Below the pieces are notes generated by a model. The model saw nothing but the letters and a program-made list of their open reading frames with translations, was not told where the DNA came from and ran no database searches. 64,000 nucleotides of DNA from Modestobacter sp. Leaf380 (GTDB lineage Bacteria; Actinomycetota; Actinomycetes; Mycobacteriales; Geodermatophilaceae). The stretch is taken from NCBI RefSeq assembly GCF_001424485.1, contig NZ_LMQC01000008.1:1-64000 (forward strand), in the 5' to 3' direction. Positions 1 to 8,942 of this stretch are shown piece after piece. The translations under genes and the position numbers were made by a program. Position 1 is the stretch's first letter, and the number at the start of each line of letters is the position of its first letter.

Positions 1-160
1 CTACGCGCTGCACGTCATCGCCCTGGTCAGGCTCTCCGCCCACCAACCCACCCGCGACTACGCCGAACGACGACGAGCCCAAGGCCTCAGCAACCTCGAG
101 ATCATCCGCTGCCTCAAGCGCTACATCGCCCGCGAGATCCACCACGTCCTGACCACTTGA
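1..160 (+). CDS. IS110-family transposase, C-terminal end (partial)
   Basis: The window opens inside a reading frame (first full codon at base 2) that ends at TGA 158-160. The 52 visible residues contain RRRAQGLSNLEIIRCLKRYI, the helical tail typical of the IS110/IS1111 transposase family (DEDD catalytic domain and transposase_20 domain would lie upstream, outside the window). Directly after the stop is GGCATAGGAGCATCTC, similar to the right end that follows many actinobacterial IS110 transposase genes. Only the end is visible, so intactness cannot be judged. Confidence 0.75.
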   Translation, partial: YALHVIALVRLSAHQPTRDYAERRRAQGLSNLEIIRCLKRYIAREIHHVLTT

Positions 161-181
161 CGAGGCATAGGAGCATCTCTG

Positions 182-219
182 GGGACCGACTCCCGGGAAC
201 GACTCCTGGGAACGACTCA
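182..219. repeat. Three tandem 13-base repeats beside the IS end
   Basis: Units at 182-194, 195-207 and 208-219 follow GGGAMCGACTCCN with one or two differences. They sit between the presumed IS110 right end and the stop codon (217-219, minus strand) of the next gene, so the last unit encodes the C-terminus of that gene. This may be a local duplication. Confidence 0.6.
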
Positions 220-693
220 GCCCGGCAGCCCGAGCACCTCACCCAGCACCCGGACCACGAGTGCGTGGTCGGCCAGCTGCGGCAGCCCGGACACCGCCAC
301 CGTGCCGACGCACCCGGTGCCGCGGACCAGCACCGGGAACGCGCCCCCGTGCGCGGCGTACACGCGCGGGTCCAGCCGGGCCGAGTCCTCGAAGCTGCTG
401 CCCTCGGCGCGGAACCGCTCGCCGACCAGCAACGAGGAGTGCCCGTACCGGTCGACGACGGCGCACTTGCGGTCCAGCCAGCCGTCGTTGTCGGCCGAGG
501 CGCCGGGCAGCGCGCAGTGGAACAGCCGCTGGCCGTTGCGGCGCACCGACACGGCCACCGGCAGCCCCTCGGCCAGTGCGGCGTCGCGCAGGGCGCTGCC
601 CACCTGCCACGCGGTGGCCTCGTCGAAGGCGTCGAAGACCAGCCGGTCCTCCTGGGCGTGCAGCTCGTCCAAGGACGGGCGGTCGGTGTCCAC
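217..693 (-). CDS. UPF0303 / heme-degrading-domain (HbpS-GlcG-like) protein
   Basis: A 158-residue protein of the UPF0303 family, which has the GlcG/HbpS fold. Residues 1-40 form an acidic helix region (SLDELHAQEDRLVFDAFDEA). The core has VSVRRNGQRLFHCALPGAS, then DRKCAVVDRYGHSSLLVGER and a C-terminal GTGCVGTVAVSGLPQLADHA, all typical of the family. Members bind heme or small molecules or have no known role. GTG at 693 is chosen because the homologous region begins there and a -10-like CACACT lies 6 bases upstream. An upstream in-frame extension would overlap the divergent gene. It is next to the IS end and not in an operon. Confidence 0.8.
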   Translation of the reverse strand: MDTDRPSLDELHAQEDRLVFDAFDEATAWQVGSALRDAALAEGLPVAVSVRRNGQRLFHCALPGASADNDGWLDRKCAVVDRYGHSSLLVGERFRAEGSSFEDSARLDPRVYAAHGGAFPVLVRGTGCVGTVAVSGLPQLADHALVVRVLGEVLGLPG

Positions 694-699
694 GCGCCC

Positions 700-705
700 A
701 GTGTG
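700..705 (-). promoter_or_regulatory. Leaderless -10 element for the UPF0303 gene
   Basis: The minus strand reads CACACT, then GGGCGC, then the GTG start. Identical CACACT-N6-start arrangements precede the genes starting at 7341 and 20389. Confidence 0.45.
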
Positions 706-751
706 GCCGACGTCCCCGGTTCTCCCGGGGCCGAGCTGGGCAGGTGCAGTC

Positions 752-1888
752 GTGCCCACCGCCGTCCGCCGCCGCCTGTCCCACCTCGTCCGGCGGCTGG
801 ATGCCGACCGGTACCTGCAGCTGCTGCTGCTCGGGTTCGGCGGGTCGATCGTGGTCACCCGGCTGTACCTGGAGGCCACCGACTACCCGACGGTCGGCGG
901 GGACACCCTGCACATCGCGCACGCCGTCTGGGGCGGGCTGCTGCTCTTCGTGGGCGGCCTGCTGCCACTGGTGCTGGCCAACCGCTCGGCGATGCCGTGG
1001 GCCGGGCTGCTCACCGGCATCGGCGCCGGCCTGTTCGTGGACGAGATCGGCAAGTTCATCACCACCGACAACGACTACTTCTTCGCCGCCGCGGCCCCGG
1101 TGGCCTACGCGGTCTTCGTGCTGGCGATGTGGCTGTACTTCCGGGTCCGCGGCCAGCGCGACGACAGCCCGCGCTCGCAGCTGCACGCCGCCCTGGAACT
1201 GCTGGGCGACGTGGTGGACGGCGACCTGTCCCGCGGCGACCGCCGGGAGCTGGAGCGCCGGCTGGAGTCCGCCTGCAGCTCCGGCGTCGAGCGGCACGCC
1301 CGGCTGGCCGGGGACCTGCTGGAGCTGACCCGCAGCGGCGCCCTGGACGACGCGGTCGCCGAGCCGGGTCGGCTGCGCCGGCTGCTGGACCGGGCCGACG
1401 GGTGGCTGGACCGGCACCTGCACGCGACCCGGCTGCGCCGGATGACCACCGGGGCGCTGGCGGTGCTGGGCGTCGTGGCCGTCAGCGACCTGGCCGTCGT
1501 GGGCTTCATCGGCGTCGACCTGCTCGACGGCACCACCAGCGACCTCGCCGACGCCGCCAACGACTACGCCGCCGTCGGCATCCAGGACGCGCTGGGGACG
1601 ACGCTGCTGCTGTCCCGGGTCGCCCTGGACCTCGTGGTCGGCGTGCTCCTGCTGACCGCCGCCGTCGCACTGCTCCGCGGGAGGGACCGGCGTGGCATCG
1701 AGATCGGCCAGGCCGGCCTGCTGCTGGCCCTGACCGTGGTCAACGTGCTGCTCTTCTACACCCAGCAGTGGGTCGCCTCCGGCGCCGCCGTCCTGGAGCT
1801 CGCGGCCCTGGGCCTGGTGTGGCGCTTCCGCCGGGAGGCGCTGGGGGAGACCCCGGACGGTGCGGACCACCGGCCCGACGACCGCTGA
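752..1888 (+). CDS. Seven-helix membrane protein of unknown function
   Basis: A 378-residue protein with about four hydrophobic segments in the first 140 residues (LLLLGFGGSIVV, HAVWGGLLLFVGGLLPLVLA, GLLTGIGAGLFVDEIG, VAYAVFVLAMWLYF). A charged cytosolic helical stretch of about 120 residues rich in Arg/Glu/Asp follows, then about three more segments (ALAVLGVVAVSDLAVVGF, LLSRVALDLVVGVLLLTAAVAL, LLALTVVNVLLFYTQQW). GTG 752 is the first start that does not run into the divergent gene. No enzymatic motif is visible and I do not recognise the family; similar proteins are annotated only as hypothetical in actinobacteria. Confidence 0.7.
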   Translation: MPTAVRRRLSHLVRRLDADRYLQLLLLGFGGSIVVTRLYLEATDYPTVGGDTLHIAHAVWGGLLLFVGGLLPLVLANRSAMPWAGLLTGIGAGLFVDEIGKFITTDNDYFFAAAAPVAYAVFVLAMWLYFRVRGQRDDSPRSQLHAALELLGDVVDGDLSRGDRRELERRLESACSSGVERHARLAGDLLELTRSGALDDAVAEPGRLRRLLDRADGWLDRHLHATRLRRMTTGALAVLGVVAVSDLAVVGFIGVDLLDGTTSDLADAANDYAAVGIQDALGTTLLLSRVALDLVVGVLLLTAAVALLRGRDRRGIEIGQAGLLLALTVVNVLLFYTQQWVASGAAVLELAALGLVWRFRREALGETPDGADHRPDDR

Positions 1889-1906
1889 GGGCCGCCGGGC
1901 CGGTGC

Positions 1907-2474
1907 TCAGCCGCGCCCGGTCCGGGACGGCGGCAACGGCACCTCCCCGGTCCGCACCAGCTCCGCGGCGGTGTCGCGCAGCGTGCGGTTGCTGTTCTGG
2001 CTGGCGATCGCCAGCAGCCCGAAGACCTCGTCCGGGGTGACCCGGAACCGCTCGAGCACCGATGCCCTGGGCCATCCCGATCTCGCGGCTGCCGGCCAGC
2101 GCGCTCTTCAGCGACTCCACCTCCTCGGTGAGCCCGCCGCCCCACACCGCCAGCGCGGCGTACGTCGCCAGGGTCGCCAGGGTCGCCGCCACCTCGGGGT
2201 CGGCGAAGGCGTCCCGCTGACCGGCGTAGAGGTCGAGCCCCCCGATGACGTCGTCCTGCCCGCCCCGGTCCAGCGCGGTGCGGGTGACCGAGCTCGCGGC
2301 GTCCATCCGGTCGCCGAACCGGCGCAGCCGGCTGCCGATCTCGGCGTACAGCGCGGCCAGGTGCCGGGCGTCGGCGACCTCGTCGTCGGATCGGGTCACG
2401 AGGTCAGCCCTCGACCGGGGTCGGCCGCGCCGACGGTGGGACCCGGTTGCCGGGTACGACAGGGGAGTGGGCAC
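1907..2474 (-). pseudogene. GAF-ANTAR antiterminator-type regulator, frameshifted
   Basis: GTG 2474 has a good ribosome site (GAAGGAG, 5 bases upstream). The frame encodes a short GAF remnant (VIGGLDLYAGQRDAFADPE, then ATLATYAALAV) and the first ANTAR helix, LTEEVESLKSALAGSREIGM-AQGI. At about 2058-2063 the frame breaks. In the next frame the sequence continues as VLERFRVTPDEVFGLLAIAS, QNSNRTLRDTAAELV and ends at TGA 1907-1909, exactly the rest of an ANTAR domain. Removing one G (ATCGGTGCTC to ATCGTGCTC) would restore GIVLERF. ANTAR proteins bind RNA hairpins to prevent termination. The upstream GAF part is shorter than usual. Either a real pseudogene or a one-base sequence error. Confidence 0.75.
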
Positions 2475-2529
2475 GGGGGCTCCTTCTCAGCGGTGCGACG
2501 AGGGCGTGCTCGCGTGCCACCGAGGTGGG

Positions 2530-2898
2530 TCAGACGAGGTCGAACTGGTCGATCAGGCCGGTGATCCGCAGCGGGTGCAGGACGGCCCGCCGGGTGCCGC
2601 AGCGCAGCCGCAGCCGGCTCCCGGCCGGGGACTCCCTGGCCAGGTGGGCCAGCGCGGCCAGCCCGCCGGCGTCCAGGAACTCGACCCCGGTCAGGTCCAG
2701 CACCGGGCGCTGCGACACCCGGCAGGCGGCGCAGGCCAGCAGCAGGGGGCCACTGAGGTGGTCGAGCTGGCCGGCCGCACGCACGACGAGGTCAGGGGTG
2801 CGCTCGACGACCACGTGGCAGTCGGGGGTGGTGACCTCGGTCGGTCCGGTGTCGGTCCGGCCGGCACGCCGTGGGCGCACCTGCCGGGTCCTCGTCAT
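2530..2898 (-). CDS. STAS-domain protein (anti-sigma factor antagonist type)
   Basis: A 122-residue protein with one STAS domain from about residue 28: [20 protein letters not shown], then [20 protein letters not shown] with the phospho-acceptor-like position (here DAGG rather than the canonical DSSG) and a C-terminal LIDQFDLV. The loss of Ser/Thr at the usual phosphorylation site (Ala-Gly follows Asp) suggests it may not be controlled by a SpoIIAB/RsbW kinase in the usual way. The start ATG 2896-2898 overlaps the TGA 2895-2897 of ctaD (ATGA), so its translation is probably coupled to ctaD. Confidence 0.75.
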   Translation of the reverse strand: MTRTRQVRPRRAGRTDTGPTEVTTPDCHVVVERTPDLVVRAAGQLDHLSGPLLLACAACRVSQRPVLDLTGVEFLDAGGLAALAHLARESPAGSRLRLRCGTRRAVLHPLRITGLIDQFDLV

Positions 2899-4661
2899 GT
2901 CGGGTCCGGGTCGTTGGGCCCGTGCCGGGGGCCGGTCTCGGAGACCACGCCGTCGACCCCGGCGTAGGGCTCACGGCCCTTGTGGTGGCCGGCGTAGGCC
3001 TCGTCGTGCAGTCGCTGCTGCATCTCCGGGTGGTGCAGCTCGAACGCCGGGCGCTCCGAGCGGATCCGTGGGATCTGGGTGAAGTTGTGCCGCGGCGGCG
3101 GGGACGACGTCGCCCACTCCAGGGAGTTGCCGGCCCCCCACGGGTCGTCGCGCATGGCGAGCTGCCCGTGCAGCCAGGACTTCCGCAGGTTGTAGGCGAA
3201 GGGGAGCACGGAGGCCCCGAGGACGAACGAGCCCACCGTGGAGATCGTGTGCAGCACGGTGAACTGGTCGGTGCCCAGGTAGTCGGCGTACCGGCGCGGC
3301 ATGCCCTCGGCGCCCAGCCAGTGCTGCACCAGGAAGGTGGTGTGGAAGCCGATGAAGGTCAGCCAGAAGTGGACCTTGCCCAGTCGCTCGTCCATCATCC
3401 GGCCGCACATCTTGGGGAACCAGAAGTAAACGCCGGCGAAGGCCGCGAAGACGATCGTCCCGAAGAGCACGTAGTGGAAGTGGGCGACGACGAAGTAGCT
3501 GTCGTTGAGGTGTCAGTCCAGCGGCGGCGAGGCCAGCAGCACCCCGGTCAACCCGCCCAGCAGGAAGGTGACCAGGAAGCCGATGGAGAACAGCATCGGC
3601 GTCTCGAAGGTCAGCTGGCCGCGCCACATGGTGCCGATCCAGTTGAAGAACTTGATCCCGGTGGGGACGGCGATCAGGTAGGTCAGGAAAGCGAAGAACG
3701 GCAGCAGCACCTGGCCGGTGGCGTACATGTGGTGCGCCCAGACGGTGAAGGACAGGAACCCGATCGCGATGGTGGCCGCGATCATCCCCTTGTAGCCGAA
3801 GAGCGGCTTGCGGCTGAAGACCGGGATGACCTCGGTGACGATGCCGAAGAACGGCAGCGCCACGATGTAGACCTCGGGGTGGCCGAAGAACCAGAACAGG
3901 TGCTGCCACAGCATCGGGCCGCCGTTGGCCGGGCTGTACACCTGTGCCCCCAGGTGCCGGTCGGCCAGCAACGCCATGAGCGCCGCGGTGAGGATCGGGA
4001 ACGCGACGATGATCAGGATGCTGGTCACCAGGATGTTCCAGGTGAAGATCGGCATCCGGAACATCGTCATGCCCGGGGACCGCAGGCAGACCACGGTGGC
4101 GATCATGTTGACCCCGCCCAGGATCGTGCCCAGGCCGGAGACGGCGAGCCCGGCGATCCACAGGTTCGCGCCGGCACCGGGGGTGTGGGCGACGTCGTTG
4201 AGCGGGGCGTAGGCGTACCAGCCGAAGTCCGGTGCCCCGCCCGGGGTGATGATCCCGGCCATCACGATGAAGGCGCCGAAGAGGTACAGCCAGTAGGAGA
4301 ACGCGTTCAGCCGCGGGAAGGCGACGTCGGGCGCACCGATCTGCAGCGGCAGGACCAGGTTGGCGAACCCGAACACCAGCGGCGTCGCGAACAGCAGCAA
4401 CATGATCGTGCCGTGCATGGTGAACAGCTGGTTGTACTGCTCGTTGGACAGGAACTGCAGTCCTGGCCGCGCCAGCTCGCCCCGGATCAGCAGGGCCATG
4501 AACCCGCCGATGAGGAAGTACGCGAACGTGGTGGCCAGGTACATCAGGCCGATCGTCTTGTGGTCGGTCGACCGGATCAGGGCCAGGAAGCGTGAGCCTC
4601 GCGCGGCCGGCGGCTGCTCGGGCGGCCGGCTGACGACCGGCTGCGGGACGAGGGCGGTCAT
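2895..4661 (-). pseudogene. ctaD: Cytochrome c oxidase subunit I (aa3 type), interrupted by an in-frame UGA
   Basis: One continuous frame of 589 codons with a single internal TGA at 3513-3515. N-terminal part (residues 1-382): [16 protein letters not shown], the low-spin heme region [14 protein letters not shown], and the K-channel/CuB region [15 protein letters not shown] followed by WAHHMYATG. After the UGA it continues [19 protein letters not shown], with the heme a3 and heme a histidines (HFH), to a 190-residue end. The family usually has W or F where the UGA lies (...SPPLD-W/F-H...), so this looks like TGG to TGA. Without readthrough, helix X and two heme ligands are lost. No ctaC/ctaE neighbours, so probably a second, orphan copy. 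The 141 bases upstream (4662-4802) show no clear promoter. Confidence 0.85.
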
Positions 4662-4802
4662 CGGGGGACCAGGGGCACGGGGCGGCTCCCAGGGAGACCT
4701 GCGCCGCGGTCCACCGGGCGCAGGTGCGAGGCGCTCCGGTGGCTCAGAGACCGATCGCAGACCAAACAGTTCCGCAGCCGCTGCGCAACAGCGGTGCCGG
4801 CG

Positions 4803-5099
4803 TCAGGGTCGCGGGTCGGTGCGCACCCAGCCGCGGTCGTCCCGGCGGCTGCCCTGGGCGGCCTGGCAGCGTCGGCAGACCAGCTGCACCTCCTCGGCGT
4901 GCCGGCCCGAGGACGGCTGCACGTCGCTCCAGCTCACGTGCGGGAACCGGGTCAACCGGGAGCGGCTCAGCGACAGCCCGCAGCGCGTCTCGTTGCGGCC
5001 GCGCTCCCAGGCGTGCACCTCACCGGCCGGGTACCGGACGCCGTCGTCGGGGTCGCGCCACTGGCCGGTGGCCGCGACCGTGGTGCCCGACACCCTCAC
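4803..5099 (-). CDS. Small CxxC protein of unknown function
   Basis: A 98-residue protein, start GTG 5099 overlapping the TGA of the upstream gene (GTGA). It has VRYPAGEVHAWERGRNETRC, then PHVSWSDVQPSSGRHAEEVQ and LVCRRCQAAQ. One isolated Cys plus a C-x2-C pair could bind zinc. No enzymatic motif is visible; I do not recognise a named family. It is the last gene of a three-gene minus-strand unit with the ADH gene at 5700-6848. Confidence 0.65.
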   Translation of the reverse strand: MRVSGTTVAATGQWRDPDDGVRYPAGEVHAWERGRNETRCGLSLSRSRLTRFPHVSWSDVQPSSGRHAEEVQLVCRRCQAAQGSRRDDRGWVRTDPRP

Positions 5100-5689
5100 C
5101 GGTGGCGCCGGGACAGCTCCCGCCAGAGCACGCGGCCGCCCAGCGTGACGGCGCCGGCCACCGCGGCCCAGGGGCCGGCGGCGACGAGCGGGTCGACCAC
5201 GTGGTGCCGACGGTCGCTGCGCCCGGACCGGGAGGACAGCCCACCGGCGGTGACCTCGCTGCGCAGCCCGGTCGCCGGGACGTCGGGACGCCGGGAGACC
5301 AGTGAGCGCAGGTGCGCCCCGCCGGCGTCGACCCGGTCCCCGACGACCAGCAGCAGCCAGTGCGCCAGGCGGGCCTCGCTGAAGCGCCGGTAGGCGTAGC
5401 CCCGGATCGCCCCGGAGACCCCGTGCAACGGCTGGGCGGTGCCGAAGACCGGGGTGACGAACGCGTGCTCCACCGATCGCTCGCGGCCCTCCCACCCCGG
5501 CTGCCGTTCCGGGAAGTCCCAGTGCGCGCCGGTGGAGTCCGGGGCGTACTGCAGCTTGGGCGAGGACGGCCGGTCGGCCGGGTCCAGGTCCACGCCCCAG
5601 CCGGGGATGCGGGCGCGCAGCTCCTCCCGGCTCGGGGCCGGGGTCCGCTTGTCGCGCACGTAGGCGCTGGGGATCTGGTCGTCTGTCAC
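5096..5689 (-). CDS. Hypothetical protein with C-terminal membrane segment
   Basis: A 197-residue protein starting at GTG 5689 behind a strong GAGGAGGG site, 10 bases after the alcohol dehydrogenase stop. The N-terminal half is polar and Pro/Trp rich (EELRARIPGWGVDLDPADRP, HWDFPERQPGWEGRERS). The middle is AIRGYAYRRFSEARLAHWLLLVVGDR. One hydrophobic segment near the C-terminus (VDPLVAAGPWAAVAGAVTLGG) suggests a membrane anchor. Family not recognised; the close coupling on both sides suggests a joint role with the dehydrogenase and the CxxC protein. Confidence 0.65.
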   Translation of the reverse strand: MTDDQIPSAYVRDKRTPAPSREELRARIPGWGVDLDPADRPSSPKLQYAPDSTGAHWDFPERQPGWEGRERSVEHAFVTPVFGTAQPLHGVSGAIRGYAYRRFSEARLAHWLLLVVGDRVDAGGAHLRSLVSRRPDVPATGLRSEVTAGGLSSRSGRSDRRHHVVDPLVAAGPWAAVAGAVTLGGRVLWRELSRRHR

Positions 5690-5699
5690 GGGGCCCTCC

Positions 5700-6848
5700 T
5701 CAGGCCGGTCCGGGCACGACGAGCGGCTTGATGCAGCCGTCGAGCTTGGCGGAGAACACGTGGTAGGCCTCGGGGATCTCCTCCAGCGGGAAGCGGTGGG
5801 TGACCATCGCCCGCGGGGTCAGGTGGCCGTTGCGTACGTGCTCGAACATCCGCGGCCACTGGCGCTTGACCGGGGTCTGGTTCATCCGCAGCGTGAGCCC
5901 CTTGTTCAGCGCGTCGCCGAACTTCACCGCGTTCGGGATCGGCCCGTAGGCGCCCACCACCGACACCGTGCCGCCCTTGCGGACGCCGTCGATCGCCCAG
6001 TTCAACGCCGTCGCCGACCCGCCCTGCAGCTTCAGCTTCGCGCCGGCCAGCTGCTGGGTCAGGTTCCCGTCGGCCTCGGCACCCACCGCGTCGATGACGA
6101 CGTCGGCACCGAGGAAGTCCGTCTGCCTCTTCAGCTCCAGCACGACGTCGTCGACGGTGTCGTGGTCCAGGGTCTCGGCGTGGGCCATGGTGGCGGCCTT
6201 CGCCAACCGCTCGGCGATGTGGTCGACCACCAGCACCCGGCCCGCCCCCATCAGCCACGACGACTGCGCGGCGATCAGCCCGACGGGACCGGCGCCCAGC
6301 ACGACCACCGTGTCGCCCTCGGCGATCTCCCCGAGCTGCGCGCCGAAGTAGCCGGTGGCCGCGGCGTCGGTGAGCAGGACGGCGTCCTCGTCGTGCATCC
6401 AGTCCGGGATCGGCACCGGGCCGACGTCGGCGAAGGGCACCCGGACGTACTCGGCCTGGCCGCCGTCGTAGCCGCCGGTGGTGTGCGAGTAGCCGTAGAT
6501 CCCGCCGACCGCGGTGGCGTTGGGGTTCACGTTGTGGCAGTTGGACAGCAGCCCGCGGGCGCAGAACCAGCAGCTGCCGCAGGAGATGTTGAACGGCACC
6601 ATCACCCGGTCGCCGACCGACAGCCGCTCGACCGACGGCCCGACCGCCTCGACGACGCCGACGAACTCGTGGCCGAACGTGTGACCGACCCGGGTGTCGG
6701 GCAGCAGGCCGTGGTAGAGGTGCAGGTCAGAGCCGCAGATGGCGGCCAGGGTGACCCGGACGATCGCGTCGTTCGGGTGCTCGATCGCGGGGATCGGCTT
6801 GTCCTCGACCCGGACGGAGTACGGGCCGCGGTAGACCATCGCGCGCAT
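5700..6848 (-). CDS. Zinc-dependent alcohol dehydrogenase (MDR family, formaldehyde-dehydrogenase-like)
   Basis: A 382-residue medium-chain dehydrogenase. Catalytic zinc site: CGSDLHLYHG (Cys 38) and GHTFGHEFVGVVEAVGPSV (His/Glu). Structural zinc lobe: CGSCWFCARGLLSNC. Nucleotide-binding motif GAGPVGLIAA near residue 175. The C-terminal half (GANADGN-like DAVGAEADGNLTQQL, GAYGPIPNAVKFGDALNKGL) resembles the subgroup annotated as glutathione-independent formaldehyde dehydrogenase. Likely NAD(P)-dependent oxidation of an aldehyde or alcohol; substrate not predictable. ATG 6848 follows GAGAGG. First gene of a unit with 5096-5689 and 4803-5099. Confidence 0.85.
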   Translation of the reverse strand: MRAMVYRGPYSVRVEDKPIPAIEHPNDAIVRVTLAAICGSDLHLYHGLLPDTRVGHTFGHEFVGVVEAVGPSVERLSVGDRVMVPFNISCGSCWFCARGLLSNCHNVNPNATAVGGIYGYSHTTGGYDGGQAEYVRVPFADVGPVPIPDWMHDEDAVLLTDAAATGYFGAQLGEIAEGDTVVVLGAGPVGLIAAQSSWLMGAGRVLVVDHIAERLAKAATMAHAETLDHDTVDDVVLELKRQTDFLGADVVIDAVGAEADGNLTQQLAGAKLKLQGGSATALNWAIDGVRKGGTVSVVGAYGPIPNAVKFGDALNKGLTLRMNQTPVKRQWPRMFEHVRNGHLTPRAMVTHRFPLEEIPEAYHVFSAKLDGCIKPLVVPGPA

Positions 6849-6966
6849 GGGGGCCTCTCGGCGTCGGCGCGGGCCGGACGGGTCTCACCGGCCCCCCGAG
6901 CCTGCCCCCGGACGCCCCGACGGGCCACCCGAGCCCGCACCGACCCGTCCCCGTCCCGACGCGAGA

Positions 6967-7031
6967 CTGCAGGACGGCGACGGCGACGGCGACGCGCCGG
7001 GGGACGGCGTGGCGACGTGTCCGTCCTGCAG
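6967..7031. repeat. Inverted repeat with GACGGC run in a 208-base intergenic gap
   Basis: CTGCAGGACGG (6967-6977) is matched by CCGTCCTGCAG (7021-7031), a perfect 11-base inverted repeat around a 43-base loop that contains four tandem GACGGC-like units. It lies between the ADH gene start and the STAS stop codon. It could be a terminator for the STAS gene or a regulator site for ADH. The rest of the gap holds nothing recognisable. Confidence 0.5.
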
Positions 7032-7056
7032 GGTCGTCCCCGGCATCCCGGTGGCG

Positions 7057-7341
7057 TCAGGGTCTGGCGAGCAGGGCCTCGACGGCGGGGGAGCGGCGCA
7101 CCCGGATCTCGCGTCCGCGCAGTGCGGCGGCGTCCAGGTGGTCCAGCACCAGGTCCAGCCCGGCGGGGGACATCGCGGTGACCGACCCGGCGTCGATCGC
7201 GGCGACCGGGACCGGCTCGCGGCCGTGCCGGGCGTGGAAGTCCGCGACCACCTCGGCGGTGACCGCACCGGCCAGGCACAGCACGCCGCCCTCGGAGGTG
7301 TTGAGCAGTCGCACCAGCCCCGGTGCCCCACGCAGGTCCAT
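7057..7341 (-). CDS. Short STAS-domain protein
   Basis: A 94-residue protein consisting of a single STAS fold: VRLLNTSEGGVLCLAGAVTA at the N-terminus and VAAIDAGSVTAMSPAGLDLVLDHL in the middle. The phospho-site region reads MSPAG, keeping a Ser two residues before the usual position. Probably an anti-sigma antagonist or a sensory partner, distinct in sequence from the ctaD-linked STAS protein. Start ATG 7341 has CACACT 6 bases upstream, so it is probably leaderless. It diverges from fabG. Confidence 0.7.
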   Translation of the reverse strand: MDLRGAPGLVRLLNTSEGGVLCLAGAVTAEVVADFHARHGREPVPVAAIDAGSVTAMSPAGLDLVLDHLDAAALRGREIRVRRSPAVEALLARP

Positions 7342-7347
7342 CCGCCC

Positions 7348-7353
7348 AGTGTG
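7348..7353 (-). promoter_or_regulatory. Leaderless -10 element for the STAS gene
   Basis: Minus strand CACACT-GGGCGG-ATG, the same layout as at 700-705 and 20396-20401. It lies only 18 bases from the divergent fabG -10 at 7371-7376. Confidence 0.45.
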
Positions 7354-7370
7354 GCCGCCCGCAGCCCGAC

Positions 7371-8119
<749 letters not shown>

Positions 8120-8120
<1 letters not shown>

Positions 8121-8911
8121 TGGGCATGGCGGAGTCAGGGATCCTGGCGGGCAAGACGATCCTCGTGGCGGGTGTGCTGACCGAGGCGTCGATCGCCTTC
8201 TCGGTCGCGCGGATCGCGCAGGAGCAGGGCGCCACCGTCGTCCTGTCGAACTTCGGGCGGGCGCTGAGCCTGTGCCAGCGGATCGCCAAGCGGCTGCCGC
8301 AGGAGGCCGCCGTCGTCGAGCTCGACGTCACCGACACCGAGCACCTGGCCACCCTGGCCGAGCGCCTGAAGGCGGTGCTGCCCGAGGGCGCGCAGCTCGA
8401 CGGCGTCGTGCACTCCATCGGCTTCGCGCCGCAGGAGGCCATGGGCGACGGGTTCACCGAGGTCGCGTGGGAGCACGCCGCCACCGCCTTCCAGGTCTCG
8501 TCCTGGTCGCTGGCCTCGCTCACCCAGGCCTGCCGGCCGCTGTTCGGCGACACCGCCTCGGTGGTCGGGCTGACCTTCGACGCCACGGTCGCCTGGCCGG
8601 TCTACGGCTGGATGGGCGCGGCCAAGGCCGCGCTGGAGTCCACCTCCCGCTACCTGGCCCGCGAGCTGGGCCCCGAGGGCGTCCGGGTCAACCTGGTCGC
8701 CGCCGGCCCGCTGCGCACGATGGCCATGAAGTCCATCCCAGGCAGCAAGCAGTTCGAGGAGGCCTGGGAGGGCCGGGCGCCGCTGGGCTGGTCGGTCACC
8801 GACACCGAGCCCGCCGGCAAGTCCGTGGTGGCGCTGCTGTCGGACTGGTTCCCGGCGACGACGGGGGAGATCGTGCACGTCGACGGTGGCTTCCACGCCG
8901 TAGGCGTGTGA
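8120..8911 (+). CDS. inhA: Enoyl-ACP reductase (InhA/FabI type)
   Basis: A 263-residue NADH-dependent enoyl-ACP reductase, last step of the elongation cycle. Seen: LAGKTILVAGVLTEASIAFS (divergent SDR dinucleotide loop of FabI/InhA), VHSIGFAPQEAMG, and the active site VYGWMGAAKAALES with Tyr-x6-Lys, as in FabI enzymes. MKSIPGSKQFEEAW is the substrate loop, and the end GEIVHVDGGFHAVGV matches mycobacterial InhA. ATG 8120 overlaps the fabG stop. Confidence 0.93.
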
Positions 8912-8942
8912 TGTCACAGTCACGCGGTCGGGGACTCATCTG

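Noticed and set aside
3513-3515. UGA in ctaD as selenocysteine
   Set aside because: No known selenoprotein form of subunit I exists, the position is Trp or Phe in the family, and no SECIS-like element was seen.
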